Shown in pieces: positions 1 through 7,457 of a DNA stretch of 44,188 bases. The notes beneath the pieces were generated by a model. That model saw nothing but the letters and a program-made list of their open reading frames with translations. It searched no databases and was not told the DNA's origin. Made by a program: the position numbers and the translations under genes. The DNA comes from Kitasatospora phosalacinea (GTDB lineage Bacteria; Actinomycetota; Actinomycetes; Streptomycetales; Streptomycetaceae). The stretch spans positions 1-44,188 of the forward strand of contig NZ_JNWZ01000058.1 of assembly GCF_000716545.1 (NCBI RefSeq), in the 5' to 3' direction. How positions within the stretch are numbered: position 1 is the first letter of the stretch; the number at the start of each line of letters is the position of its first letter.

Positions 1-100
1 AAGAGCTGGGCAGACCAGCGGACACCCCACACCCTCCAGCCGGTCACCCCGACAAGACCGCCGAAACCATCACCCAGAAATCAGCTCGGTGGATCCGGGT

Positions 101-166
101 TCAGCAGTACCACCAGGTGCCGGGAGCGAGGACGGTTACCCCCGAGGTAACTCCTGCCCAAGGTCT
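101..166 (-). pseudogene. 3' remnant of a secreted-protein gene of the 6536-9718 family
   Basis: The last codons read GVTSGVTVLAPGTWWYC followed by a stop, nearly the same ending as the intact protein at 6536-7435 (DTVIPPGTWWYC-stop). The DNA around the stop is also almost identical (tcagcagtaccaccaggtgc in both places). Upstream of these ~20 codons, no frame matches the rest of that protein. I read this as the surviving 3' tip of a former paralogue, left by deletion or recombination. The match is short but ends exactly at the stop codon, which makes chance unlikely. Confidence 0.55.
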
Positions 167-794
167 GCTCGACGACGTGGCGGAGTTTGCCGAGGCCGAT
201 GGTGTCGGACTCGCGCGGCGGGGGACGGTCGGCAGGATTCGGCGTCCGCGCGGTTCCCGGCGGTGGTGATCACGTGGAGCGGGGTGCCGCGAGACCGTCG
301 CCTCGCGGCTGCCGAGCCCCGGGGCGTAGAGCGGTCGTCCGGCCACAGCAGGACCCTGAGCCGACATCGCGAGTTCAAGTTCAGTACTGAATTCGGCGGC
401 CGATGACGCGTTTTCGCGAATTCGGAATCTCCGGGCGCCCGGGTTTTTCCGACGTCACGCCGGAATCGGTTTCGTCCGCCGCCACCGGCCCGGCTGACTC
501 GGACGATTGCCACCATGGAAAAGCCTGCGGCCCCAGGTGTACGGAACAGGAACAGCAAGGGTGTATTTCCGCTCCGGAGAGGAGGAGGGGCGGGAGCCGG
601 GGAATCCGCCGCGGAGGCCCGATGCAGCCGGACGGAGGCGGCGGCGGGCCGCTTCGGGCCCGCGGTTCGGGGTCGACCACTCCACGGCCGTCCGGGCTGC
701 GGTTGCATCCGGTGCCCGGGTACGGGTTTACCGTCGAAGACGTCCCGGCCGGGGCCTGGTGACGGGGGTGGTCGGGACGAGTGGTCCCGGCCGG
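167..794. other. Stretch without a recognisable gene
   Basis: Six-frame reading gives only Arg/Pro/Gly-rich open frames of the kind produced by high GC. I see no convincing domain, signal peptide or ribosome binding site. It lies between two degenerate segments, so it is probably decayed or rearranged DNA. Confidence 0.45.
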
Positions 795-977
795 GTGCCA
801 GCCTCGTGCACGCTGGCCGTGGCGGGGCGTCCGCTGTGGGCGGCGGAGTGGGACGCGCTGTTCGCCGAACGGCTGGCGCGGGTCTCGCGGCCGGAGCCGT
901 CGCGGCTGCGCCTGGTGCTGCGCGGCGGCGAGGGCGTCGAGGAGCGGATGCGGGACCTGGCCGGCCGGGAGGGCGCG
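795..977 (+). pseudogene. Truncated gene fragment in front of the broken merR
   Basis: One frame reads CTLAVAGRPLWAAEWDALFAE, then a segment with RLRLVLRGGEGVEERMRDLAGREGA, and runs without a stop straight into the MerR-like sequence that follows. The pattern (a CTL start, a WDALF helix, then a RDLxxRE helix) resembles the N-terminal half of small actinobacterial proteins encoded just before metal-type MerR regulators, in which the RE helix is followed by a Cys-rich CCSFF stretch. That C-terminal half is missing here. The family link is from memory and tentative; the truncation and fused reading frame are seen directly. Confidence 0.35.
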
Positions 978-1356
978 GTGAGCGAGCGGCTGCGGACCGC
1001 GCAGGTCGCCCGGGCGGCCGGGGTGAACGCCCGGACCCTGCGCCGCTACGACGGGTGGGTCGTGACCGTGCTGCGGGTCGTCGAGGCCGCCCGGTGCCTC
1101 GGCTTCATCCTGGGGGAGGTCGCCGAGCTGCTGGAGACCGGCCGCCACTGCCACGGCCTCCCGTTCCCGGGCTCCGGGAACGCGCCCGGCGCGAGCTCGC
1201 CGAGGTCGAGGGGAGGGTCGCCGACCTGACCGCCGTCCGCGAAGCCCTCACCGCGGCCCTCGACACCGACTGCGATGGCCTCACCCGCTGCGTCGGAACC
1301 CCGGGTTACCCCGTTCCTTCGCCGGCCTCGCCGCGGCGGACGACGTGCCCCGGTAG
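978..1356 (+). pseudogene. Degenerate MerR-family regulator
   Basis: A GTG at 978 opens a frame reading SERLRTAQVARAAGVNARTL then RRY, the canonical MerR winged-helix start. The usual YERRGLL wing and the following arginine segment are missing: the frame jumps to VTVLRVVEAARCLGFILGEV and AELLETGRHCHG, the second half of the HTH domain. After about position 1170 the dimerisation helix continues in another frame (RRELAEVEGRVADLTAVREA, then LTAALDTDCDGLTRC). The end (FAGLAAADDVPR-stop, stop near 1354) lies in yet another frame. At least one internal deletion and two frameshifts are therefore needed, so no functional MerR is made. The spacing and CDGLTRC end fit a heavy-metal-type MerR. Confidence 0.7.
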
Positions 1357-1380
1357 TGCCCCGGGGCAGCCGCTCCGGGG

Positions 1381-2355
1381 TCAGATCCAGTCGTTCCGGA
1401 CGGCCTGGGCCCCCGCCTGGAAGCGGCTCTCGGCGCCCAGCCGGTTCATCAGGTCCTGCATCATCCGGCGCACCGTCCGCAGGGACAGGCCCAGTTTGCG
1501 GCCCGCGGACTCGTCCGTGTGGCCGTGGCCCAGCAGTTCCAGCAGGGCGCGTTCGGACCCGGTGAGGTCCTGGCCGTCGCGGGGGGCGGGCTGCCCGAAG
1601 TCGGCTCCGCTGCGCCACAGTTCGTCGAACAGCGCGCACAGCGGCTGGATCAGGGCCGCCCCGTGCAGCTCCAGTGCGCCGCGACGGCCGTCGCTGGGGT
1701 CGATCGGCACCAGGGCGATGCTGCGGTCGACGATCACCAGCCGGATCGGCAGGAGCGGCACGGTGCGCGTCAGACCGCCCAGCTCGGCCAACCACCGGGC
1801 GTACCGCAGGGTGTCGGGGTCGTTGCGGAAGCTGTCCTGGAAGATGCTGCGAATGACCACTCCGCGTTCCAGCGCCAGCTGATTGGGGTGCTTGCCTGCC
1901 TGGATGGAATCGGGACGGGCTGCTCCGCCCCGCATCAGGGAGAGGCATTCCTGGGTCGCGGTCGCCGCGAGTTCCTCGAGACGGTCGCGGACGGTTTCGA
2001 GGGATTCCAGCCGCAGGACCATCTCGTCGTCGGGTCGCCGGTCGACGTACTCGGCGGAGAGGGCGGCGATCTCGGACCGGGCGCTCTCCAACTCCTGCTG
2101 TCGGAAAAGGAGTTGGTTCTGGTTGCGGGCGAGCAGCCTGGTCAGCCCGACCTCCGGGCTGACGGCCCGTAGGGCGTGGGAGTCGGCCGCGGGCCGAAGC
2201 AGCGTCAGTTTCAGCAGCTCGTCGAGTGCTTCACGCACCTGCGCCTCCGACAGGCGCAGGCTCGCGGCGATCCGCTCGACCCCCGCGTCCGGCTCCGCCA
2301 GCATGGCCCTGTAGACGTCCTCCGTCAGGGCGTTCAATCCCAGTACTTGCAACAC
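1381..2355 (-). CDS. LuxR-family regulator with N-terminal TrmB-like HTH
   Basis: Predicted cytoplasmic DNA-binding regulator of about 324 residues. The N-terminus (LQVLGLNALTEDVYRAMLAE and a following helical segment with LRLSEAQVREALDELLKL) looks like a TrmB/winged-helix domain. A long middle region is probably a sensory or dimerisation module. The C-terminus (LTGSERALLELLGHGHTDES, then GRKLGLSLRTVRRMMQDLMN) is a LuxR-type HTH. I place the start at the GTG at 2355, because GGAGGG sits 7 nt upstream; an in-frame ATG at 2373 is an alternative. It is divergent from a 57-residue secreted peptide gene at 2617. Regulators of this two-HTH build are common in Streptomyces, mostly without known ligands. 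Regulation of the divergent peptide is inferred from position. Confidence 0.85.
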   Translation of the reverse strand: MLQVLGLNALTEDVYRAMLAEPDAGVERIAASLRLSEAQVREALDELLKLTLLRPAADSHALRAVSPEVGLTRLLARNQNQLLFRQQELESARSEIAALSAEYVDRRPDDEMVLRLESLETVRDRLEELAATATQECLSLMRGGAARPDSIQAGKHPNQLALERGVVIRSIFQDSFRNDPDTLRYARWLAELGGLTRTVPLLPIRLVIVDRSIALVPIDPSDGRRGALELHGAALIQPLCALFDELWRSGADFGQPAPRDGQDLTGSERALLELLGHGHTDESAGRKLGLSLRTVRRMMQDLMNRLGAESRFQAGAQAVRNDWI

Positions 2356-2374
2356 CGTGACACCCTCCCGCATC

Positions 2375-2384
2375 GATGATCATC
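2375..2384. promoter_or_regulatory. GATGATCATC palindrome at the regulator's 5' end
   Basis: A perfect 10-bp palindrome lies immediately upstream of the alternative ATG of the LuxR-like regulator and inside the divergent intergenic region. It could be an autoregulatory operator. It is short, so chance is possible. Confidence 0.3.
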
Positions 2385-2551
2385 ATCGGTGCACGGCGGC
2401 CGGGGGCGCAATGCTCTCGCAGGCGAAATGATCTGGCATTTAGATGCCGAGCGACTTGATGCCACTTCTGTAGTCGTGACATCGCCTTCCGTGGGCGGCA
2501 AGCTCTTCCTCGTCAGCGGAGAACGCCGCAAAAACCGGGACGAGTTCCGCG

Positions 2552-2589
2552 AACCACTCACTGGCACAGCAACCACTCACGGGCACAGC
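2552..2589. repeat. Two 19-bp tandem direct repeats upstream of the secreted-peptide gene
   Basis: The units aaccactcactggcacagc (2552-2570) and aaccactcacgggcacagc (2571-2589) follow each other with one mismatch. They end 27 bp before the GTG of the secreted peptide, in the probable 5' leader or promoter. Tandem direct repeats of this size, about two helical turns apart, suit a dimeric activator or repressor; the divergent LuxR-like protein is the obvious candidate. Confidence 0.55.
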
Positions 2590-2616
2590 ATGGGTACGAA
2601 ACAGGAGAGAACAGTC

Positions 2617-2790
2617 GTGACTCGCTCGATACGCATCGTATGCACCGGTCTGATCGCCGCATTCACCGTCGGTCTGGTCTCCGTCGCCGCGGACGGCGTC
2701 GCCGCCGATCGCCCGGCCGCCCGACACTCCGTCACCGCCTCGGGCTTCGACTGGGATTCCGCCCCTGCTTCACCCCCCGCACAGAGTTGA
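2617..2790 (+). CDS. Small secreted peptide (57 aa)
   Basis: The GTG at 2617 is chosen because aggagag lies 8-10 nt upstream. An ATG 27 bp earlier is in frame but has no ribosome binding site. The product has a classical Sec signal: a basic N-terminus (MTRSIRIVC), a hydrophobic stretch (TGLIAAFTVGLVSVAA) and an AxA-like cleavage region near residues 26-30. What remains is a mature peptide of roughly 27 residues ending GFDWDSAPASPPAQS, with no cysteine. It is divergent from a LuxR/TrmB-like regulator and 9 bp ahead of the small ORF at 2800. The arrangement is that of a regulator with a short exported, possibly signalling, peptide. I do not recognise the peptide family. Confidence 0.65.
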   Translation: MTRSIRIVCTGLIAAFTVGLVSVAADGVAADRPAARHSVTASGFDWDSAPASPPAQS

Positions 2791-2799
2791 CCTGACCTC

Positions 2800-3069
2800 G
2801 TGCAGTTGGTCGCGGTGACCCTCGTCCGTTCCGATCCGGCGCCCTCGCAACTGACGGCTGAAGCGGTCACCGACCTGATCTGGGTCCACAGCCGCCACGA
2901 AGACCGAGTGGAACACGTCCGCACCTGCGTCGACCTCAACTGCTACCGCATCGCCGCCGCGATCATCGCGGCCACCCCGGACGCGGCGACCGCGAACCTG
3001 CGCCGCGTCTGCGAACGCGCTCTGCAGCAAGCGTCGGCCCTGCGCGGCTGGCGCCTCGCCCTCACCTGA
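2800..3069 (+). CDS. Hypothetical protein (89 aa)
   Basis: The product is about 89 residues and predicted cytoplasmic, with no signal peptide or membrane segment. It is mostly helical, with LTAEAVTDLIWVHSRHEDRV and a C-terminal helix around NLRRVCERALQQASALRGWR. The proposed GTG at 2800 lacks a clear Shine-Dalgarno sequence. The gene follows the secreted peptide by 9 bp on the same strand, so co-transcription and coupled translation are plausible. The amino acid composition is balanced and not like a shadow frame. I do not recognise a family, and no function is assigned. Confidence 0.55.
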   Translation: MQLVAVTLVRSDPAPSQLTAEAVTDLIWVHSRHEDRVEHVRTCVDLNCYRIAAAIIAATPDAATANLRRVCERALQQASALRGWRLALT

Positions 3070-3453
3070 GCCGCCACCGAGAGCTCGACCGGGTCTCTGT
3101 CGAGGGCCCCGCCGAGGGCCCCGCCCAGACTTCCACTCAGACCTCCACGGACCGAGCCCGCGGCTCTTGCCGCACGAGGCCGTCCCGCCCGGAGATCGAG
3201 AACCACCTGCCCGCGCCGGCGTCCGAACACCCCGTATCAACAAGGTACTTGACGTCCGGTCGGGAAGAGACGACCCCGATCGCGACAGCCCCCGATGGTC
3301 GACGCAGCGGTCGTCACAGACTCCTCGGCCCCGCCCGCCGGTCTCCGCACGCCCTGAGCGGTCCGGCCCGTCCGCGGCAGAACCCGCTCCGGCGCCCCGG
3401 CGACGGCCGAGACACCTCCTCCCTCCCCTTTCCCCGAAAGAAGGCTCTTCGCC
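3070..3453. other. Intergenic region before the secreted 147-aa protein
   Basis: No credible gene is seen in these 384 bases. Near 3110-3127 the string gagggccccgcc occurs twice in tandem. A ttgacg hexamer near 3249 could be a -35 box for the next gene, but I cannot pair it with a good -10. Confidence 0.4.
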
Positions 3454-3897
3454 ATGCGCGTCCTCGCCAAGATCGCCACCGCCGCGGCCATCGCCGTGCC
3501 GATGCTCGTCGCCATCCCCGGAGCGGCCAACGCCGCCGCCTCCCCGTCCGGTTGTTCCAGCGTCACCCAGATCGGCAGCACCGCCTACCTCAACGTCGGC
3601 GGGCAGACGATGGCGTCGGTGAAGCAGTACAAGGGCTGCGGGAAGAACTACTCCTACCTGTACGTGTGGGAGGGCTACCGCAACACCCACAGCAGCTGGG
3701 ACGTGTGCACGGCCATCGTCACCAACGGCGGACACGACGTCCAGGACCCCCGGTGCGGCCACAACTCCGTGGAGCTGTGGTCCTTCGGCGCCGCGACCCT
3801 GGCGGAGTGCACCCAGGGCCTGGGCTGGACGGGCTACGGCCCCATCCCCTACCCCGGCGACGGCGACATCGCGGTCAAGACCGACGTCCGCTGCTGA
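3454..3897 (+). CDS. Secreted cysteine-rich protein (147 aa)
   Basis: The ATG at 3454 follows an AGAAGG-type ribosome binding site. The protein begins with a Sec signal (MRVLAKIATAAAIAVPMLVA, cleavage at NAA-A around residues 26-28). The mature part, about 119 residues, has six cysteines (in GCSS, KGCGK, DVC, PRCG, AEC and the final RC), enough for three disulfides, and is rich in Trp, Tyr and Gly. It is probably a small beta-rich extracellular protein. Motifs such as VGGQTMASVKQYKGC and YVWEGYRNTHSSW resemble other uncharacterised Streptomyces secreted proteins I have seen, but I cannot name a family or activity. It is followed by two wall-directed secreted proteins on the same strand. Confidence 0.8.
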   Translation: MRVLAKIATAAAIAVPMLVAIPGAANAAASPSGCSSVTQIGSTAYLNVGGQTMASVKQYKGCGKNYSYLYVWEGYRNTHSSWDVCTAIVTNGGHDVQDPRCGHNSVELWSFGAATLAECTQGLGWTGYGPIPYPGDGDIAVKTDVRC

Positions 3898-4030
3898 CCG
3901 CCCCCACCGCGGCGACCGCCGTGGCACCGGCTCCCGGAACGCCGGTGACGGCCGCACCGGACATCGGCGACCGGCCGCGACCGGCCACGCCGAACGCCGG
4001 TGACGGCCACGTCGAACGCCCGTGACGACC

Positions 4031-4117
4031 GCACAAACCGGCCGCACAAACCGGCCGCACCGACCGGCCGCACAAACCGGCCGCACCGACCGGCCGCACA
4101 AACCGGCCGCACCGACC
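4031..4117. repeat. 13-bp minisatellite, about 6.7 copies
   Basis: Units of gcacaaaccggcc and gcaccgaccggcc alternate after the first two copies, with a strict 13-bp period. The array lies between two secreted-protein genes. Because 13 is not a multiple of three, it does not encode a periodic peptide. Just upstream (about 3936-4020), imperfect copies of gaacgccggtgacggcc occur. It is probably a slippage-prone spacer. Confidence 0.85.
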
Positions 4118-4257
4118 AGCGGTGCCGCTGAGCGTCGCCCCGGCCGGGAGCCCCTTCGCCTGAGCCCTCACCCGCCCGCCGCCCGCCGCCCGCCGCCCGG
4201 CACGGGCCGGGGCCGGGGTCGAGGCCCATCCTCCACCGAACCAGAAGGAACCATCGC

Positions 4258-5145
4258 ATGGCATCCGCCACCAAGACCCGGAAGACCGCAACCCGACTGC
4301 TCACGGCGGTCGCCGTCCTGAGCGGCCTGGTGCTGAGCGCCGCACAGGCCAACGCGGCGACCCCGGCGCCCCGGACCGAGGCGTCGGCGGTCACCGCCAC
4401 GCTGCCGACGGTGAACATGGAGACCACCGTGCTGGCCGCCCAGATCGACCCCCGGCGCGCCGACAACACGCTGACCCCGGGGGCCAAGGACTCGGTCCTG
4501 GCCGTCGAGCGGGCCCTGCAGGCCCGCGGCCTCCTCGACGCCAAGTGGGTGGACGGCTACTTCGGCACCACCACCATCGCCGCCTACGCCGCCTACCAGC
4601 GCTCCCTCGGCTACACCGGCCTGGCCGCCAACGGGCTGCCCGGCACCACCTCCCTCACCACGCTCGGGCAGGGCCGGTACACCGTCACCCAGCAGATCGG
4701 CCCCGGCGCGCACGTGCAGCGGGACGGATACACCATCGACACCCGCACCCAGAAGATGCTCACCGAGGCCGAACGCCTCCTGGGCTTCAGCCTCACCCTG
4801 GACCAGGGCTCCTACAACCCCGGCGGCGACCCCACCTCAGCCGGCACCCACGACGGCGGTGGCGTCGTGGACGTCAACGTCGACGGCATGACCAGCACCA
4901 CCCGCACCGCCGTCGCCAAGGCCCTGCGCCAGGTCGGGTTCGCCGCCTGGGTCCGCAACCCCAGCCAGGGCGACTGGCCGTGGCACATCCACGCCGCCGC
5001 GATCAACGACACCGATCTGTCCACCCAGGCCCAGAACCAGACCGGTGACTACTACCTCGGCCTCAACGGCCTGGCCAACCACGCCGCCGACGACGGCCCC
5101 CGCATCCCCATCCAGACCTGGGAGGAGTACCAGCGCACGCACTGA
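4258..5145 (+). CDS. Secreted peptidoglycan-binding protein with M15-like peptidase domain
   Basis: 295 residues. The signal peptide covers about residues 1-34 (hydrophobic core LLTAVAVLSGLVLSA, then QANA-A). Residues about 75-140 form a PG_binding_1-like module (VERALQARGLLDAKWVDGYF then TTTIAAYAAYQRSLGY). The C-terminal half has the zinc-ligand pattern of M15/D-Ala-D-Ala carboxypeptidases: a first His and Asp in SAGTHDGGGVVDVNV (about residues 198-212) and the second His pair in WPWHIHAA (about residue 243). It probably cleaves or trims peptidoglycan peptides outside the membrane. The ATG at 4258 follows an agaaggaacc ribosome binding site. It lies next to an I36-CHAP gene, another putative wall hydrolase. 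The M15 assignment rests on motif spacing only. Confidence 0.85.
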   Translation: MASATKTRKTATRLLTAVAVLSGLVLSAAQANAATPAPRTEASAVTATLPTVNMETTVLAAQIDPRRADNTLTPGAKDSVLAVERALQARGLLDAKWVDGYFGTTTIAAYAAYQRSLGYTGLAANGLPGTTSLTTLGQGRYTVTQQIGPGAHVQRDGYTIDTRTQKMLTEAERLLGFSLTLDQGSYNPGGDPTSAGTHDGGGVVDVNVDGMTSTTRTAVAKALRQVGFAAWVRNPSQGDWPWHIHAAAINDTDLSTQAQNQTGDYYLGLNGLANHAADDGPRIPIQTWEEYQRTH

Positions 5146-5242
5146 CCGAGCGGTACCTCCCGAGCACGACCGAAGCGCGACCGAAGCACGCCCCGACCGA
5201 CCGTCAGCACCCATCGATGACACGCCATCAGGAGAGAAGACC

Positions 5243-6067
5243 ATGAGGAACATACGCAACGCGCTCACCGTCGCCGGCACCGCCCTGGCCCTGGCCGTCC
5301 CGCTGATCGCCACCACCTCCGCGCCCGCCTTCGCCGCGTCCCGTGACGGCGTCTGCGGCTCCGGAGAGTTCTGCTACTACTACAACAGCGACGAGGCCGG
5401 CTCGATCTCCGACTTCACCGGCTCCCTCAGCAACTACGGAGACACCCAGCCGACCTGCTACGACTTCAAGGGTACCGGCGCCGGCCAGGGCCTCTGCATC
5501 AAGAACAACGCCGCATCGGTGTGGAACCGCACCAGCCAGACCGTCCGCGTCTACTACAACAGCGGCTACGCCGGCTCCTACCAGGACTTCGCCCCCGGTG
5601 CCAAGGGCAACCTCAACTCCACCCTGAAGAACAACAACGCCTCCCACAAGTTCCTCAGCAGCTCCAGCAGCGACAACGAGAGCCCCGTCAACGACTTCGA
5701 CCACGGCACCCGCGGCTTCGCCGCCAACAACTGCACCGCCTTCGCGGCCTTCCGCATCGCGGACCGCCTCGGCGTCCCGAACTTCAGCAACTCCTACGGC
5801 GGCACCACCTGGGGCAACGCCAGCACCTGGGACGACGCCGCCCGCCGTCTCGGCATCACCGTCAACACCACCCCGACCGTCGGCGCCATCGCCGTGAACG
5901 ACACCCACGGGCTCTACGGCCACGTCGCCTACGTCAACGCGGTGTACTCCGACGGCTCCTTCGACGTCGAGGAGTACAACTGGAACAACCCGCTCGCCTA
6001 CGGCACCCGCAGCCACCTCAAGGTCAGCAGCTCGGAGTCGTCCTTCCAGCACATGATCCACTTCTAA
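5243..6067 (+). CDS. Secreted I36 peptidase-inhibitor / CHAP-domain protein
   Basis: 274 residues from the ATG at 5243, which follows ggagagaagacc; longer in-frame starts upstream lack a signal peptide at the right place. The signal peptide ends near PAFA-A (residue 32). Residues 35-125 carry the pattern of peptidase inhibitor family I36 (CGSGEFCYYYNSDEAGSISD, later VYYNSGYAGSYQDF). The C-terminal half is CHAP-like: the presumed catalytic Cys in ANNCTAFAAFRIADRLG, and the His in YGHVAYVNAV followed by SFDVEEYNWNN. CHAP domains are usually cysteine amidases or endopeptidases acting on peptidoglycan. With the adjacent M15-like gene it suggests wall remodelling or attack on other bacteria. The I36 half may inhibit proteases or simply bind. 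Confidence 0.88.
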   Translation: MRNIRNALTVAGTALALAVPLIATTSAPAFAASRDGVCGSGEFCYYYNSDEAGSISDFTGSLSNYGDTQPTCYDFKGTGAGQGLCIKNNAASVWNRTSQTVRVYYNSGYAGSYQDFAPGAKGNLNSTLKNNNASHKFLSSSSSDNESPVNDFDHGTRGFAANNCTAFAAFRIADRLGVPNFSNSYGGTTWGNASTWDDAARRLGITVNTTPTVGAIAVNDTHGLYGHVAYVNAVYSDGSFDVEEYNWNNPLAYGTRSHLKVSSSESSFQHMIHF

Positions 6068-6163
6068 ACCGCCACCGACCGGCCCGGCACGGCCGAGCCG
6101 ATCCGGTGAGCGCGCGGCCCACGGCGGTGTGACGAACTCCGCCGGAGCCGCAGCGGTACGTGT

Positions 6164-6219
6164 CGAAGCCCCGTCGGGCAGGTGACCCCTCCAGGTCGCC
6201 GCCGTCCGACGGGGCTTCG
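6164..6219. terminator. Terminator hairpin downstream of the I36-CHAP gene
   Basis: A perfect 14-bp inverted repeat (cgaagccccgtcgg at 6164-6177 and its complement at 6206-6219) encloses a 28-nt loop that can itself fold partly. It sits about 100 bp after the I36-CHAP stop and can serve either strand, so it may also end the convergent three-gene operon. Confidence 0.65.
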
Positions 6220-6535
6220 GCGTGCCGCCGGCAGGCCGACCTGCCGACCTGCCCGCCCGCCGACCACTGCCGCGGTGCTGCGGTAGCGCAGTGCCGGTGC
6301 GCCGCCTCGGCTGGGGACCGCCGGTGGAGCACCGGCCCATCCGCAGGGAGGGGACCCGGGCGCCCGCGAGCCACCACGGGTACGCCCGGGACAGCCGGGC
6401 GGCATCGGCATCGGTGGTACTGGTTCCCGTGGCGGCCGACGCTAGGAGCCTCGGCCCACTCGACTCCGACTGACCGGCAGCGCCGACACGCGGACAGGGG
6501 AGGCAGGGGAGGCAGGGGAGGCAGGGGACGGCGGG
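6220..6535. other. Intergenic region with a 9-bp G-rich repeat
   Basis: No gene is seen. At about 6496-6528 the unit aggggaggc is repeated three to four times with a 9-bp period, directly before the stop codon of the convergent gene. The G-run spacing would allow a G-quadruplex on the plus strand; this is inference only. Confidence 0.45.
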
Positions 6536-7435
6536 TCAGCAGTACCACCAGGTGCCGGGCGGGATGACGGTGTCGCCCGGTCCGAGGTTCTCGTTGTGCA
6601 GGTTCGCGACCTGGCAGAGGCTGCCGAGCGCCAGGTTCGGGTCCTGTTCGCGCGGGGTGGTGGTGAACTCGCCGAGTGCCTGGGTCTGTTGGTCGATCCC
6701 GGCGTTCTCCTTCTCGCCCTTGCCCGCGACGGAGTCCAGGCAGGCCCGGCTGGTGGCCGGGCACTTGTCCATCTTCTCCTTGTTGCCCGCGTCGGTGGTG
6801 CACGCGGGGCTGCCCGCGCCGTCGCCCGCGCAGGGGTCGGAGGCGGGCAGCGCGGGCGGGGTGGCCGGCGGGGCGGTCTGGGCGGCTTGGAGGTTGGTGA
6901 TCAGCTCACCGCAACCGGGGTTGTCGACGGCGGTGTTGGTGAAGGTGATCTCCGGGGCGTCCTCGGGCGCGGTGAAGGAGTAGGTGCGGCCGGTGAACCA
7001 ACTGGCCTTGTTCGCAGGGGCGTTCGTGGTGAAGTTGCCGACCGGGTCGGCGGCGCCCGTGACGGTCACCGTGTAGGTGCGCGCACCGGCGCCGGGGCTG
7101 ATGCAGGTGTCCGGGTTGTCGTCCCAGGTGAGGGTGGTGCTCGCCCCGGCCCGCACGCCGCGCAGGCGGGTGCTGAGGGAGACCGCCTTGCCGTTCCACC
7201 CGAGGGTGGCGGCCTGCAGGCCCTTCGGATGGGCGGCCCGGGCGACGGAGGCGACGCCGGTGGGCCCGGTCCAGCCGTCGACGCCGGCGGTCCAGTCGCC
7301 GGACTGCACGGTGGGGGAGGAGAACGTCGCGTTCGGCACCACCACCGGGTCGGTGTCCGCCGCGCCGGACGGCCACGGCACGGCGAGGACGAGGGCGGCT
7401 CCGAGCGGGACGGCCAGCAGGCGGGTGAGCGGCAC
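6536..7435 (-). CDS. Secreted protein of unknown family, paralogue 1 of 3 (299 aa)
   Basis: GTG start at 7435 with a ggag ribosome binding site upstream; the Sec signal covers residues 1-26. Residues about 31-185 look like a beta-sandwich, carbohydrate-binding-like module: VPNATFSSP, then HPKGLQAATLGWNG, LRGVRAGASTTLTWDDNPDTC, FTGRTYSFTAPED and GCGELITNLQA. After a Pro-rich linker comes a Cys-rich tail with CPATSRACLDSVAG (225-238), GIDQQ (246-250) and the end VIPPGTWWYC. Eight cysteines match one-for-one those of the paralogue at 8813-9718. Last gene of a three-gene minus-strand operon, 22 bp after paralogue 2. I do not recognise the family; export and disulfide bonding are the only firm inferences. 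Confidence 0.85.
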   Translation of the reverse strand: MPLTRLLAVPLGAALVLAVPWPSGAADTDPVVVPNATFSSPTVQSGDWTAGVDGWTGPTGVASVARAAHPKGLQAATLGWNGKAVSLSTRLRGVRAGASTTLTWDDNPDTCISPGAGARTYTVTVTGAADPVGNFTTNAPANKASWFTGRTYSFTAPEDAPEITFTNTAVDNPGCGELITNLQAAQTAPPATPPALPASDPCAGDGAGSPACTTDAGNKEKMDKCPATSRACLDSVAGKGEKENAGIDQQTQALGEFTTTPREQDPNLALGSLCQVANLHNENLGPGDTVIPPGTWWYC

Positions 7436-7457
7436 GGTGGGCTCCAGGGGGCGGGGT

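Noticed and set aside
4031..4117. The 13-bp repeat array as a CRISPR or as part of a repetitive protein
   Set aside because: No spacers, and a 13-bp period does not keep a reading frame.
5045..5242. N-terminal extension of the I36-CHAP gene to an earlier start
   Set aside because: The extension is low-complexity and overlaps the end of the M15-like gene; the ATG at 5243 has a ribosome binding site and a proper signal peptide.
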